Shown: positions 10,257 to 19,615, counted from the stretch's first letter. The stretch: DNA of 64,000 bases from Phyllobacterium brassicacearum (GCF_003010955.1 NZ_PGGO01000006.1:186001-250000), one strand, 5' to 3'. Made by a program: numbers and translations. Notes: generated from the sequence alone by a model not told the origin.

Positions 10257-11273
10257 ATGGGCTGGATCGCGCGGCTTTTTCGGCGCGCTCCGCTGTTTTT
10301 AACCGTTCCGTTGCTTCTTGTTGCACCGTCCTCGGCAGAGGAGGGCGGTGTTGCTCGGGTTGTTGTCACCTCGCGGACCATTTCGAGTTTCCGCATTGGG
10401 TCATCGGAAACCCGCTTCGGGACGCTGGAGTTTGTCGGCGGTCTTGAAATGACCTCCACCAATCCTGAATTCAGCGGACTTTCCGCGTTCCGCTATCTGG
10501 ATCGTGGACAAGCATTTCTCGGCATTACCGATACCGGCCTCTGGTATGCCGGCAAAATGGTTCGCGATTCGCGGGGCAGACCCGCTTCGATCGATGAGTT
10601 CCGAATGGCGCCAATCCAGAGCGAAGAGGGCATGCCGGTCGAGGGGAAGTGGAACTCCGACGCGGAGGGCATGAGCGTATCCGGCCAGATCGTCACAATG
10701 TCATTCGAACGCGTCCATCGCATTGCCGAGTTTGCGCTGGACCCCAACAACTTTGTATCGAAGCCGAAATATCTGCCCTTGCCGATACCGAAGAATGAGC
10801 TTCGCAACAATCGCGGCATCGAAACGATCGCTTATGCTCCGGCCTCCAGTCCGCTTCAGGGGGCACGCGTTGCGGTGACCGAGAAGAGCATCAACGAGGC
10901 GGGCGACGTATTCGCAGCTGTGCTCGAGGGGCCGCGAGAGGGCATCTTCTACGTCAAGCGGCTCGATGATTTCGATATCAGCGATGGGGACTTCCTGCCT
11001 GATGGGGATCTGCTGTTGCTGGAGCGACGGTTCAGCATGTCCAGCGGCGTGACTTTGCGCATTCGCCGCATTGCAGCAGACACGATCACGCCCGGCGCAA
11101 CGGTTGATGGCCTGATCATCCTGGGCGCGGATATGCGCGATCAGATTGACAACATGGAAGGATTGGATGTCTGGCAGGCGGAGGACGGGAGCACCCGTCT
11201 CTCAATGGTGTCGGACGACAATCATTCGATCGTCCAGAGAAATCTTTATCTGGAATTCCGGCTGGCCGAATAG
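10257..11273 (+). CDS. Esterase-like activity of phytase family protein (exported)
   Basis: A 338-residue protein with a signal peptide (basic GWIARLFRR, then a hydrophobic stretch ending VAPSSAEE at about 30). The body shows repeated beta-propeller-like strands typical of the phytase-like / SdiA-regulated group: GLSAFRYLDRGQAFLGITDTG, DAEGMSVSG, NNRGIETIAYAP and NMEGLDVWQ. The substrate is unknown. ATG 10257 lies 1 base after the cobT stop, so it belongs to the cobST operon, although it has no known role in B12 synthesis. Its last 28 bases overlap the convergent YhhQ-type gene. Confidence 0.85.
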   Translation: MGWIARLFRRAPLFLTVPLLLVAPSSAEEGGVARVVVTSRTISSFRIGSSETRFGTLEFVGGLEMTSTNPEFSGLSAFRYLDRGQAFLGITDTGLWYAGKMVRDSRGRPASIDEFRMAPIQSEEGMPVEGKWNSDAEGMSVSGQIVTMSFERVHRIAEFALDPNNFVSKPKYLPLPIPKNELRNNRGIETIAYAPASSPLQGARVAVTEKSINEAGDVFAAVLEGPREGIFYVKRLDDFDISDGDFLPDGDLLLLERRFSMSSGVTLRIRRIAADTITPGATVDGLIILGADMRDQIDNMEGLDVWQAEDGSTRLSMVSDDNHSIVQRNLYLEFRLAE

Positions 11274-11896
11274 ATGGCTGGCGCAAAGATGGCGAGTATT
11301 GCTCCGTAAGGCACCAGCATCACGATCGCCATGACCAACTTGACCATCAGGTCGCCGAAGCCGAGTGACATCCACAATGGAATCTCGCTGCCGAAGAACG
11401 GAACAAGCATGGCGAGCGATGAGTCCGCCTGGCCAGTTGCAGCATCGATCCATGCGAACTGTGCAGCAAAGGCGATCGAAAAAAACAGCAGCGTATCGAG
11501 CAGCGAACCGAAAATGGCGGAGGCGAACGGCGCCTTCCACCAGGTCAACTGCCGCAACTTGTTGAACACAGTGATGTCAAGAAGCTGGGCTGTCAGAAAG
11601 GCGGTGCCCGACGCAATCGCAATGCGCGGGGTTGCCAGCCAGACCGACAGGATCACCGCGATCGTGAACCCGACATAGACGACCTTGCGCGCAAAGGCCG
11701 GACCGTAGGTGCGGTTGGCGAGATCATTGACGAGGAAGGCGATGGGGTAAGTGAAGGCGCCGTAGGTAAGTATCTCGCCCAATCCGAAGTGACCGAAAGG
11801 ATACTGCACCAGGATATTGGATGCAGCAACGACCGCGCACATGGCGAGGACAGGGAGAATGAAGTCTGACGGGGAGTAGGCGCTTTTGAGCGACAT
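11246..11896 (-). CDS. Queuosine precursor transporter (YhhQ/VUT family)
   Basis: A 216-residue integral membrane protein with about six hydrophobic segments. The segment LTYGAFTYPIAFLVNDLANRTYGP is the hallmark of the YhhQ family, which imports queuosine precursors (preQ0/preQ1) for tRNA modification. Start 11896 is set by AGGA 8 bases upstream; the 16-codon upstream extension overlaps the rpmB terminator region and is rejected. It lies downstream of rpmB on the same strand, beyond a strong hairpin. I see no convincing preQ1 aptamer in the short leader. Confidence 0.9.
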   Translation of the reverse strand: MSLKSAYSPSDFILPVLAMCAVVAASNILVQYPFGHFGLGEILTYGAFTYPIAFLVNDLANRTYGPAFARKVVYVGFTIAVILSVWLATPRIAIASGTAFLTAQLLDITVFNKLRQLTWWKAPFASAIFGSLLDTLLFFSIAFAAQFAWIDAATGQADSSLAMLVPFFGSEIPLWMSLGFGDLMVKLVMAIVMLVPYGAILAIFAPAIYSASRNSR

Positions 11897-11943
11897 TTTT
11901 TTATCCTGGGTAATGGAACCAGCAGCCGGTTGAATCAAAAACA

Positions 11944-11963
11944 AGGCCAGCAGAAGCTGGCCT
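11944..11963 (-). terminator. Intrinsic terminator after rpmB
   Basis: An 8-bp perfect hairpin (AGGCCAGC / GCTGGCCT, loop AGAA) is followed on the minus strand by TTGTTTTTG. It lies about 30 bases after the rpmB stop and about 50 bases before the YhhQ-type start. Confidence 0.82.
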
Positions 11964-11993
11964 CATTTAATCACAATATAACGCGACTGCTAA

Positions 11994-12293
11994 TTAAGCA
12001 GCAACCGGCGCCTCAAGGAGCTTCTTGGCAATCTGGCGCTTCAGGAGGCGAGCGCGCTGCGACAGCTCCTTCTCGTCAGCCTTAACCAGGAACGCGTCCA
12101 GACCACCGCGATGCTCGACGCTGCGCAGGGCATGAGCCGAAACGCGCAGGCGGAAGCTCTGACCGAGAGCTTCAGAGATCAGCGTAACGTGGCAGAGGTT
12201 CGGCAAAAAGCGGCGGCGCGTTCTGTTGTTCGCGTGGCTCACATTGTTACCGTACTGTACCGATTTAGCGGTCAATTCACATGTGCGGGACAT
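11994..12293 (-). CDS. rpmB: 50S ribosomal protein L28
   Basis: Basic 99-residue protein of the large ribosomal subunit. The N-terminal [25 protein letters not shown] and the central [19 protein letters not shown] are L28 signatures, given here as landmarks at about 1-25 and 27-46 respectively. Length matches alphaproteobacterial L28. A good Shine-Dalgarno (GAAGGTGAG) precedes the start. It has its own sigma-70-like promoter about 115 bases upstream and a terminator downstream, so it is probably monocistronic. Confidence 0.97.
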   Translation of the reverse strand: MSRTCELTAKSVQYGNNVSHANNRTRRRFLPNLCHVTLISEALGQSFRLRVSAHALRSVEHRGGLDAFLVKADEKELSQRARLLKRQIAKKLLEAPVAA

Positions 12294-12406
12294 TGGGTCT
12301 CACCTTCAAATTTCATTACCTATAGCCCGAATGTTTCTTGTTACCATCGCACGTCGCCGTGCAGCGGCGCGCTTATCGGACAGGCGGCCTATTGGGAAGT
12401 CGCGTT

Positions 12407-12435
12407 TCTATAGTGATATGAGCTGCGCGCGTCAA
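12407..12435 (-). promoter_or_regulatory. Predicted rpmB promoter
   Basis: On the minus strand, TTGACG (12430-12435) and TATAGA (12407-12412) are separated by exactly 17 bases. Transcription would start near 12400 and give a leader of about 105 bases before rpmB. No other gene lies in this direction. Confidence 0.65.
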
Positions 12436-12464
12436 GTGCGCTTCTACGAAGTTTGGCATGGGTT

Positions 12465-12493
12465 TTGCGTAATCACTCCAGCATTCCTATGTT
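12465..12493 (+). promoter_or_regulatory. Possible promoter for the DUF3108 gene
   Basis: TTGCGT (12465-12470) and TATGTT (12488-12493) are 17 bases apart on the plus strand, 70 bases before the DUF3108 start. Both boxes match the consensus only partly. Confidence 0.4.
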
Positions 12494-12563
12494 AATCACA
12501 ACTTTGCCTGCTTTGTGCAGTCGAAAATTAACAGCAGGGACGCACTGGACGGGAATGATTAAA

Positions 12564-13358
12564 ATGAAGGCGAGAGCCAGTCGAACATCCTTGGCGATGT
12601 CGTTTGCGATACCTCTTCTGATGGCGGCGCTGCCCGCTCAGGCGGCGCAATCCTATCAGACTGATTATCGGATTTCGCTGTATGGCCTGTCGATCGCCAA
12701 GGCGAGTTTTTCAACGAAGGTAACCGATGGCTCATATCGGGTAACCGGCACACTTGCGAGTTCCGGACTTGCCAGCCTGTTTGACGACACCGATGGCAAG
12801 CTTGACGTGAGCGGTCAGTTCGCCAACAGCGGGCCAGTTCCGAATTCCTACGTGGTCAAATACAGGCATGGCAATCGCAACAAGAGTACGTCCATTACCT
12901 TTGCCAATGGCAATGTGACCAATACAACCAACGTTCCGCCCATTAGAAAGAAGAAGAACTGGGTCGAACTCTCGACCGCCGATCTTCTGTCTGTTGCCGA
13001 TCCCATCTCTGGCGTGATGGTGTCCGCAGACAGCCCGGATCACGTCTGCGGAAAGACGCTGCATCTCTATGACGGACAGACGAGGGTCGACCTGAAACTT
13101 TCACCCTCCGGCAAGGCGCAACCCTTCGCCACCAAAGGATTCAAAGGTAACGCGATCACCTGCTCCGCCAAATTTGTCCCGATTGCCGGTTACCAATCCG
13201 GGCGAAAAGCCATCGAATATCTGAAAAATTCGAGCCAGATCAGTCTCACCTTTGCATCGCTTGGCGACTCCGCTATCTATTCGCCTGTGCTGGCAAAGGT
13301 CGGCACGCAGATCGGTACGGTGACTGTCTACGCGACCCGTTTCGAAAAAGTACAATAG
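12564..13358 (+). CDS. DUF3108 domain-containing exported protein
   Basis: A 264-residue protein with a clear signal peptide: KARASR, then hydrophobic residues to LPAQAA at about 27. The rest is beta-rich and matches DUF3108 in outline (YRISLYGLSIAKASFSTKV near the mature N-terminus; DVSGQF; repeated GNVTNT). It is expected in the periplasm or outer membrane; the function is unknown. The frame is open upstream, but only starts at 12555 or 12564 place the signal peptide at the N-terminus; GGGA 8 bases upstream favours 12564. Confidence 0.8.
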   Translation: MKARASRTSLAMSFAIPLLMAALPAQAAQSYQTDYRISLYGLSIAKASFSTKVTDGSYRVTGTLASSGLASLFDDTDGKLDVSGQFANSGPVPNSYVVKYRHGNRNKSTSITFANGNVTNTTNVPPIRKKKNWVELSTADLLSVADPISGVMVSADSPDHVCGKTLHLYDGQTRVDLKLSPSGKAQPFATKGFKGNAITCSAKFVPIAGYQSGRKAIEYLKNSSQISLTFASLGDSAIYSPVLAKVGTQIGTVTVYATRFEKVQ

Positions 13359-13409
13359 GCGGCCCATACCTGCTTGCGGGGCGGCGGCTTTCGAACCGGG
13401 GACAGTGGC

Positions 13410-14270
13410 GTGGCTACATTTGTCGGGTTTCTTGCGATCATCATGTGGGCGATGCTCGCGCTTTTCACCGATGTTTCGGGGAAGGTTCCGCCATTTCAGT
13501 TGACAGCCATGACGTTCGCAATTGGCGCGAGCCTCGGGCTGGTCTCGTGGCTTTGGCGGCCGGGCGCTGCGCGGCATTTGCGCCAGCCGGCGAGGGTCTG
13601 GTTGCTCGGTGTTGTCGGGCTTTTTGGCTACCATTTTCTTTATTTTACCGCGCTGCGTAACGCTCCAGCCGTCGATGCCAGCCTGATCGCCTATCTCTGG
13701 CCGCTGTTCATCGTCGTCGGCTCGGCACTGATGCCCGGCGAACATCTTCGCTGGTTCCATATTGTGGGGACACTGCTCGGGCTATCTGGAACAGTGCTGA
13801 TCATCACCAAGAGCGGCGGCGTCGGCTTCGATTCCCAGTACTCCTTCGGCTATGCGATGGCTGGGCTCTGCGCGATAAGCTGGGCCGCTTACTCGCTTCT
13901 GTCGCGGCGTTTTGCCCATGTGCCCACTGATGCGGTCACGGGCTTTTGTGCTGTGACTTCAATCCTTTCGCTGATTTCGCACTTGTTGCTGGAGCAAACG
14001 GTCTGGCCGGAAGGCATCATCCAGTGGCTCGCGGTCCTGGGGCTGGGACTCTTTCCAGTCGGTGCGGCCTTCTATGTCTGGGACTATGGTGTCAAGCACG
14101 GCAATATTCAGGTTTTAGGCGCTTCAAGCTATGCAGCCCCACTGTTGTCGACGCTTGTGCTGATCATCGCCGGTGTCACCGAGCCGACGGCACGGGTAAT
14201 GCTTGCCTGCCTGCTGATCACGCTCGGCGCGGTTCTCGCCGCCAAGGACATGCTGCTGAAGCGTCGTTAG
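13410..14270 (+). CDS. EamA/DMT family exporter (YddG-like)
   Basis: A 286-residue membrane protein with ten predicted hydrophobic helices in two EamA halves. Its start, ATFVGFLAIIMWAMLALF with GKVPPFQLTAMTFAIG, resembles the aromatic amino-acid exporter YddG, so aromatic amino-acid export is a possible role (inference). I choose GTG 13410 because GGGGA stands 7 bases upstream and the product begins exactly where YddG-type proteins begin; the open frame back to TTG 13374 lacks this support. Its last 4 bases overlap the convergent cupin gene. Confidence 0.82.
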   Translation: MATFVGFLAIIMWAMLALFTDVSGKVPPFQLTAMTFAIGASLGLVSWLWRPGAARHLRQPARVWLLGVVGLFGYHFLYFTALRNAPAVDASLIAYLWPLFIVVGSALMPGEHLRWFHIVGTLLGLSGTVLIITKSGGVGFDSQYSFGYAMAGLCAISWAAYSLLSRRFAHVPTDAVTGFCAVTSILSLISHLLLEQTVWPEGIIQWLAVLGLGLFPVGAAFYVWDYGVKHGNIQVLGASSYAAPLLSTLVLIIAGVTEPTARVMLACLLITLGAVLAAKDMLLKRR

Positions 14271-14701
14271 GGCTCCCACCCCGGCTGAGCCAGTTCAAAC
14301 TGGGCAAAATCAAAGCCCGGCGCGACCGTACAACCCACGAGCGTCCAGTCGCCGAGCGTCGTCGCAGTCTGCCATTGTCCCGCTGGCACAATGGCTTGCG
14401 GGCGCTCTCCGGCCGCAAGATCAAGGCCGAGCTTGTGCGTTTCGCGTGGCGAGCTTTCAGAAGCGATGGTCAGAAGCAGGGGTGCACCGCCGTACCAATG
14501 CCAGACTTCAGCGGCATCCTTTACGCGGTGCCAGGCTGATACTTCACCCCTTTCCAGAAGGAAATAGATGGCTGTTGAATGGCCGCGCCCGCCTTCTGGC
14601 CAATCGCTTTGGTTATCGCGGAACGTCTGGATATAGGAACCGCCTTCGGGATGGGGCTCAAGGCCAAGGTGCCGCCGGATTTCGTCTGCGGTCAGCGTCA
14701 T
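14267..14701 (-). CDS. Cupin domain protein (DUF985 / cupin_5)
   Basis: A 144-residue single-domain protein. LGLEPHPEGGSYIQTFR (about 12-28), STAIYFLLERGEVSAWHRVKDAAEVWHWYGG (about 42-72; described only by position and its WHRV and EVWHWY motifs) and VGCTVAPGFDFAQFE (about 122-136) are typical of cupin_5 proteins, some of which are carbohydrate or metal-binding with no proven enzyme activity. The start shares one base with the gloB stop (TGATG), so the two are translationally coupled. Confidence 0.85.
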   Translation of the reverse strand: MTLTADEIRRHLGLEPHPEGGSYIQTFRDNQSDWPEGGRGHSTAIYFLLERGEVSAWHRVKDAAEVWHWYGGAPLLLTIASESSPRETHKLGLDLAAGERPQAIVPAGQWQTATTLGDWTLVGCTVAPGFDFAQFELAQPGWEP

Positions 14702-15477
14702 CAGAAGTTGTCCTTGCGTTTGCGGATTTCGGCGAACACCGCCTCATCGCTGGCCTTTTCCATATTGAGGTTCTTGCGGATCGAGGGATCGTGCCAGCGA
14801 AGGAAAGGGTTTGTCGCCATCTCGCGCAGGAGCGTTGTCGGCAGGGTCGGGAGGCCAGCCTCGCGCAGCGCCGTTATCTCGCGGGCGCGTTCCTTGAGCG
14901 CTGAATTTTCCGGATCGATCGTCAAGGCAAACCGGGCGTTGCTCTCGCTATATTCGTGGCCGCAGTAGATTTCAGTATCCCCCGGCAGGGCAAGGAGCCG
15001 TTGCAGCGATCTGAACATCATCACTGGTGTTCCCTCAAAGATACGGCCACATCCCAGCGAAAACAGAGTATCGCCGGTAAAGGCGACCTTTGCCGCGGGA
15101 ATATGGAACGATATTTCTCCAGCGGTGTGACCCGGGGTCGAAATGACATCCACGCTGAAATTGCCGAACTGAAACCGTTCGCCATGGCTAACAGCACGAT
15201 CAATCCCCGGTATCTGTGACCGCTCGTCCTGAGGGCCGATGATCTGAACGCCGAAACGCTTCTTCAGTGCAATATTGGCCTCAATGTGATCGCCGTGGTG
15301 ATGAGTCGTGAAGATATGCGTCAGGTTCCAACCGCGCCGCTTGAGCGCTGCGAGAATCGGTTGTTCTTCCGGAGCATCGATGGATGCGGTCAAATTGGCT
15401 TCGGGATCGTGGATCAACACGCCGAAATTGTCGGTTCGGGCGGTAAATTGTTCGATTTGAAGATTGGACATGGTCAT
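14701..15477 (-). CDS. gloB: Hydroxyacylglutathione hydrolase (glyoxalase II)
   Basis: Hydrolyses S-lactoylglutathione to lactate and glutathione in methylglyoxal detoxification. The 258-residue metallo-beta-lactamase fold protein has the metal motif THHHGDH at about 58-64, STPGHTAGEISFH, FTGDTLFSLGCGRIFEG (bridging Asp) and YCGHEYS, all features of glyoxalase II. The C-terminal HAGH domain with NPFLR is present. It is divergent from a methyltransferase gene 100 bases away, an arrangement common in rhizobia, and coupled to the cupin gene downstream. Confidence 0.95.
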   Translation of the reverse strand: MTMSNLQIEQFTARTDNFGVLIHDPEANLTASIDAPEEQPILAALKRRGWNLTHIFTTHHHGDHIEANIALKKRFGVQIIGPQDERSQIPGIDRAVSHGERFQFGNFSVDVISTPGHTAGEISFHIPAAKVAFTGDTLFSLGCGRIFEGTPVMMFRSLQRLLALPGDTEIYCGHEYSESNARFALTIDPENSALKERAREITALREAGLPTLPTTLLREMATNPFLRWHDPSIRKNLNMEKASDEAVFAEIRKRKDNF

Positions 15478-15578
15478 TCTCTTTATGCTTGCGAATGTCA
15501 GGATAGTCCGCCTTATGGCAGGCGCAACCCGGTTCCAGCCATTTCTTGATGTTCCTGTTTGTCATGTTACCTTGCGGC

Positions 15579-16319
15579 ATGCATCTCGACATCATCGATC
15601 TTCGTACCTTCTACGCTTCCACTCTTGGTCATCTGACCGAGCGCACAATTACCATGGCGTTGTCGCCGATATGGCCGAAGCTGCCGGGCGAGCGTCTGGT
15701 GGGCCTTGGCTATGCCGTTCCCTATCTCGACCGGTTTCGCGGCGATACCGAACGGACCTTCGCATTCATGCCGGCCGGGCAGGGTGCTGTCAGTTGGCCG
15801 CCGGCGGAACCATCTGCTACAGCGTTGATTTTCGAAGAAGATTTGCCTTTGCCGGACTCGGCCGTCGACAGGGTGCTCATGGTTCATGCGCTGGAACACG
15901 CAGAAGATCCGCGCGAAACGTTGAAGGAAATGTGGCGGGTGCTTGCTCCCAACGGCCGGCTGGTCATCGTCGTGCCCAACCGCCGGGGACTTTGGGCACG
16001 CTTCGAACACACACCGTTCGGCAGCGGCCGACCCTATAGCCGGGGGCAGCTAACGAGACTGCTGCGCGAAGCCAACTTCACCCCCGGCCCTTGGGGCGAA
16101 GCGCTGTTCTTCCCGCCATCCTCGCGACGCTGGATGATGCGCCCCTCCGGTCTGTTCGAACGGATGGGCCGCCGCTTCTGGCCGATGTTCTCGGGGGTGC
16201 TGATCGTCGAGGCGCAGAAACGGATCTACCAGGGCTTGCCGGTGGCCAAGCGCTCGTCACGGCGTGTGTTTGTGCCGGTGCTCTCGCCGCAAGGTACGGC
16301 GAGCGCTAGTTCGCGTTAG
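15579..16319 (+). CDS. Class I SAM-dependent methyltransferase
   Basis: A 246-residue protein with a methyltransferase_11-like core: RLVGLGYAVPYL (motif I region, about 40-51), LPLPDSAVDRVLMVHALEHAED (about 90-112; only motifs cited) and MWRVLAPNGRLVIVVPNRRGLWAR. The substrate is unknown. Codons before 15579 (MMFLFVMLPCG) read like an accidental extension, and MHLDIIDLRTFYAS is the natural N-terminus. It is divergent from gloB. Confidence 0.88.
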   Translation: MHLDIIDLRTFYASTLGHLTERTITMALSPIWPKLPGERLVGLGYAVPYLDRFRGDTERTFAFMPAGQGAVSWPPAEPSATALIFEEDLPLPDSAVDRVLMVHALEHAEDPRETLKEMWRVLAPNGRLVIVVPNRRGLWARFEHTPFGSGRPYSRGQLTRLLREANFTPGPWGEALFFPPSSRRWMMRPSGLFERMGRRFWPMFSGVLIVEAQKRIYQGLPVAKRSSRRVFVPVLSPQGTASASSR

Positions 16320-16455
16320 CACAACCAAATTTCTAGCCTTGGTTGAAATTCCTGCACCAGAATCGAGGATTATTGTCCGGGATTCACGGATGTTCGTACG
16401 GAATCCGGATGGTTTCGTGCAATTCCAGTTCAGGATCTCCTGACTTTTGTTTTTG

Positions 16456-16505
16456 CCGCAATCCGGACGGAAACCCGCTTCGCACTTTTCCTGGAATTGC
16501 TCTAG
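16456..16505. repeat. Dispersed intergenic repeat touching the metW stop
   Basis: The stretch CCGCAATCCGGACGG ... CGCACTTTTCCTGG followed by AATTGCTCTAG matches, from memory, a short repeat scattered through Rhizobiales genomes. It abuts metW so closely that the metW TAG stop codon is part of the repeat's CTAGAGCAATTCC end. A related sequence occurs at about 50871-50940. Confidence 0.5.
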
Positions 16506-17116
16506 CGTTTGAGCAGGAACACAGCCTGCTGTCCGAACAGGTTCCAGAATCCCCACGGCATGTTGAAGCCGAGCCGGGAACCAAACGCGTTGAGCGCCAC
16601 GGCCGTCTCCACCTGGGCACCGACTTCCCTAGTCATGTCGACAAAGTCGCTAATGGTGCAGAAGTGGATGTTCGGCGTGTCGTACCAGCTGTAGGGCAGG
16701 TCCTTGGTCACGGGCATGCGTCCATTGATGGCGAGCGACGCGCGGACGCGCCAATGCCCGAAATTCGGAAACGAGACGATGGCCTTCTCGCCAATGCGCA
16801 GCAGCTCGGTCAGGACGTTCTTCGGGTTACGGGTGGCCTGCAAGGTCTGTGACAGGATCACATAATCAAAGCCGCCATCGGGGTAATATTTGAGATCGCT
16901 GTCGGCGTCGCCCTGAATGACCGAAAGGCCACGAGCGACGGATTCGTTGACGCCCTTTTGCGAGAGCTCGACGCCGCGGCCGTCAATACCCTTCGTCGTC
17001 TGCAGGAGCTCCAGCAATTCGCCATCGCCGCAGCCAACGTCCAGCACCTTCGAGCCGGGTTTGACCAACGAGGCGATGACATCGAAATCGACGCGGGGAT
17101 GAATATTGACGCTCAT
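16502..17116 (-). CDS. metW: Methionine biosynthesis protein MetW
   Basis: A 204-residue methyltransferase-fold protein that works with MetX in homoserine acylation or methionine formation; its exact chemical role is debated. Motif I is [15 protein letters not shown] at about 24-38; [21 protein letters not shown] and the [12 protein letters not shown] segment are typical MetW landmarks (about 115-155). It overlaps the metX stop by ATGA, as in other alphaproteobacteria. Its stop lies inside a dispersed repeat. Confidence 0.94.
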   Translation of the reverse strand: MSVNIHPRVDFDVIASLVKPGSKVLDVGCGDGELLELLQTTKGIDGRGVELSQKGVNESVARGLSVIQGDADSDLKYYPDGGFDYVILSQTLQATRNPKNVLTELLRIGEKAIVSFPNFGHWRVRASLAINGRMPVTKDLPYSWYDTPNIHFCTISDFVDMTREVGAQVETAVALNAFGSRLGFNMPWGFWNLFGQQAVFLLKR

Positions 17117-18300
17117 GAGGGAATGAGCCCCTTGGCACGGGCCGCCGAGCGGATGAAGCCGGTGATGGCGGAGAACATCTCCGGCTCGTCGAGCAGGAAC
17201 GCATCATGGCCGCGATCGGATTCGATCTCGACGAAGGAAACCGAGGCGCCTGCCGCATTCAGGGCATGGGCGACGGTCCGGCTTTCGCTGGTCGGGAACA
17301 GCCAGTCGCTGGTGAAGGATACGATGCAGAAGCGGGTCTTCGATCCGGCGAAGGCATCGGCGAGCCTGCCTTCATGCTCGGCCGCCAGATCGAAATAATC
17401 CATGGCACGGGTCATGTAGAGATAGGAATTGGGATCGAAGCGCTCGACGAAACTCATACCCTGATAACGCAGGTAGCTTTCGATCTGGAAATCGGCGTCG
17501 AAGCCGAAGGTCACATTCTGCCGGTCTTGCAGGTTGCGGCCGAATTTGCGGTGCAAGGCGGTCTCGGAGAGATAGGTGATGTGCGCGGCCATGCGAGCGA
17601 CCGACAGGCCCTTGCGCGGCGCAGTGCCCGCCTCAAGATAGAGGCCTTCCTTCCACTCGGGGTCGGCCATGACCGCCTGGCGGCCAACTTCGTGGAAGGC
17701 GATGTTCTGCGAGGAATGACGCGCGCCGGTTGCTATGGCAACGGCAGCGAACACCTTGTCCGAATGGCTCGACGCCCATTCCAGCACCTGCATGCCGCCC
17801 ATGGAGCCGCCTATGACAGCAAAGAGCTGTTCGATGCCGAAATGCTCGACGAGCATTGCCTGGGCGCGCACCATGTCGGCAATGGTGATAACGGGCAGGT
17901 CAAGCGCATAGGCCTTGCCGGTCTCGGGATTGATCGAGGCGGGGCCGGTTGAACCCAGGCATCCACCGAGTACGTTGGAGCATAGGACGAAATAGCGCTC
18001 CGTATCGACAGGCTTGCCGGGGCCGACGAGCGTTTCCCACCAGCCGGCCTTGCCGGTGACGGGATGCACATTTGCCACGTGCTGGTCGCCGGTCAGTGCA
18101 TGGCAGATCAGGATCGCATTGGACTTGTCGGCGTTGAGCTCGCCATAGGACTGATAGGCAATGCGGAATGGCGACAACGAAACACCGCTATCGAGATGCA
18201 GCGGCTTGTCGGCACCAAAATCCACCACAGGGCTGTGGGGATTTGTTGCTTCCTGGCTCTTCTGATCGATTTTGGACGTTGATCGGCTGGCTTTGGTCAT
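17113..18300 (-). CDS. metX: Homoserine O-acetyltransferase MetX
   Basis: Activates homoserine with an acyl-CoA for direct sulfhydrylation to homocysteine. The 395-residue alpha/beta hydrolase has the nucleophile elbow GGSMGGMQ, the catalytic Asp in FTSDWLFP and the His in [21 protein letters not shown] lies near the N-terminal oxyanion site. The start at 18300 ([10 protein letters not shown]) leaves the usual short polar leader; eight upstream codons are ignored. Whether it uses acetyl- or succinyl-CoA cannot be told by eye. It is coupled to metW, with a good promoter upstream but no recognisable SAM-II riboswitch. Confidence 0.94.
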   Translation of the reverse strand: MTKASRSTSKIDQKSQEATNPHSPVVDFGADKPLHLDSGVSLSPFRIAYQSYGELNADKSNAILICHALTGDQHVANVHPVTGKAGWWETLVGPGKPVDTERYFVLCSNVLGGCLGSTGPASINPETGKAYALDLPVITIADMVRAQAMLVEHFGIEQLFAVIGGSMGGMQVLEWASSHSDKVFAAVAIATGARHSSQNIAFHEVGRQAVMADPEWKEGLYLEAGTAPRKGLSVARMAAHITYLSETALHRKFGRNLQDRQNVTFGFDADFQIESYLRYQGMSFVERFDPNSYLYMTRAMDYFDLAAEHEGRLADAFAGSKTRFCIVSFTSDWLFPTSESRTVAHALNAAGASVSFVEIESDRGHDAFLLDEPEMFSAITGFIRSAARAKGLIPS

Positions 18301-18338
18301 CACACCGGATTTTGGGCTAAGCAATTTGGGTGCGCGCT

Positions 18339-18367
18339 AGGTATGGTTGCAGCCACGGCAAAGTCAA
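18339..18367 (-). promoter_or_regulatory. Predicted metXW promoter
   Basis: On the minus strand, TTGACT (18362-18367) and ATACCT (18339-18344) are 17 bases apart. The start site would be near 18332, giving a leader of only about 30 bases before metX, too short for a riboswitch downstream of it. Confidence 0.5.
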
Positions 18368-18505
18368 TGGTTTCTTTGCGTTTCTGGCCTCGGCTAAGCC
18401 AGAGGAAGCAACTTGTTCTCGACATTGGCCGCTTTGGCGGCTATGTCCGCACGGTTGCTTTTGCGAGCGAAATGACCATCGATCGAACGATGTTACGGAT
18501 CAATC

Positions 18506-19612
18506 ATGACCACGACAGTTAAAGACATGCGACCCACGCCCAAAGCCGGCATACTCGACATAGCCCCCTATGTCCCCGGCAAGGAGCATGCTCCGGGCGT
18601 CGCAAAGGTCCATAAGCTGTCGTCCAATGAAACGCCGCTCGGCGCGAGCAAGCACGCCATCGATGCCTATCGCGAGGCTGCCGGGAAGCTTGAGATCTAT
18701 CCGGATGGCCAGGCAAGTGCACTGAAGAAGGCCATTGCCGATGTGCACGGACTGAATGCCGACAATATTCTCTGCGGCAATGGTTCCGATGAGCTGCTTG
18801 GTCTGCTCTGCCAGACCTATCTCTCGCCCGGCGACGAAGCTATCTACACTGAACATGGCTTCATGGTGTACAAAATCTACATCATGGCTGCGGGAGCGAC
18901 GCCAGTCGTCGCCAAGGAAAACAGCGAGCGGGCGGAGGTGGACTCCATCCTGAGCACGGTCACGCCGCGCACGAAGATCATATTCCTTGCCAATCCGAAC
19001 AATCCGACGGGCACGTACCTGCCTTTCGAAGAGGTGCGCCGCCTGCATGCCAGCCTGCCGAAGAACGTCTTGCTGGTGCTTGATGCCGCCTATGCGGAAT
19101 ATGTGCGCCGCAACGACTACGAAGCCGGTGTCGAACTCGTGTCGTCCTTCGAAAATGTCGTGATGACCCGGACCTTTTCCAAGATTCACGGGCTTGCGGC
19201 ACTTCGCATCGGCTGGATGTTCGCGCCTCACCACGTCATCGATGCCGTCAACCGCATTCGCGGCCCGTTCAACATGAACTCGGCGGCAATCGTTGCAGGC
19301 AGCGCGGCGATCCGCGACCGCGCGCATGTCGATCAGGCAATCGCCTTCAACGAGAAATGGCTGCCATGGTTGACCGAACAGCTGACCGCTCTCGGTCTGC
19401 GCGTGACGCCATCGGTCGGCAACTTCCTGCTTGTGCACTTCCCGGACAATGCGGCGAAATCGGCCGAAAAGGCGGACGCCTACCTTACGAGCAAGGGCTA
19501 TATTTTGCGCCGCGTTGCGGGATACGGATTTCCCAACGCGTTGCGCCTTACCATCGGATCCGAAGAAGCCAATCGCGGCGTAGTTGCTGCACTCTCCGAA
19601 TTCCTGAAGTAG
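18506..19612 (+). CDS. hisC: Histidinol-phosphate aminotransferase
   Basis: PLP-dependent aminotransferase (368 residues) that makes histidinol phosphate, and in many bacteria also transaminates prephenate or aromatic keto acids. [15 protein letters not shown] (N-terminal substrate loop, about 39-53), [19 protein letters not shown] and the PLP lysine in [17 protein letters not shown] are all visible. It is directly followed, after a large palindrome, by the prephenate dehydrogenase gene, which supports a dual role in histidine and tyrosine/phenylalanine synthesis. Confidence 0.94.
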   Translation: MTTTVKDMRPTPKAGILDIAPYVPGKEHAPGVAKVHKLSSNETPLGASKHAIDAYREAAGKLEIYPDGQASALKKAIADVHGLNADNILCGNGSDELLGLLCQTYLSPGDEAIYTEHGFMVYKIYIMAAGATPVVAKENSERAEVDSILSTVTPRTKIIFLANPNNPTGTYLPFEEVRRLHASLPKNVLLVLDAAYAEYVRRNDYEAGVELVSSFENVVMTRTFSKIHGLAALRIGWMFAPHHVIDAVNRIRGPFNMNSAAIVAGSAAIRDRAHVDQAIAFNEKWLPWLTEQLTALGLRVTPSVGNFLLVHFPDNAAKSAEKADAYLTSKGYILRRVAGYGFPNALRLTIGSEEANRGVVAALSEFLK

Positions 19613-19615
19613 CTT

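Noticed and set aside
11897-11943. preQ1 riboswitch before the YhhQ-type gene
   Set aside because: The leader has a weak hairpin (ACCGG/CTGGT) and an A-rich end, but not the conserved loop and tail bases of the class I aptamer; the rest is the rpmB terminator.
12111-12495. Small frames opposite or upstream of rpmB
   Set aside because: They overlap rpmB or its promoter, have no ribosome site and give no recognisable protein.
18301-18480. SAM-II riboswitch before metX
   Set aside because: Alphaproteobacterial met genes often have one, but the pseudoknot motifs are not visible, and the predicted promoter leaves only about 30 bases of leader.
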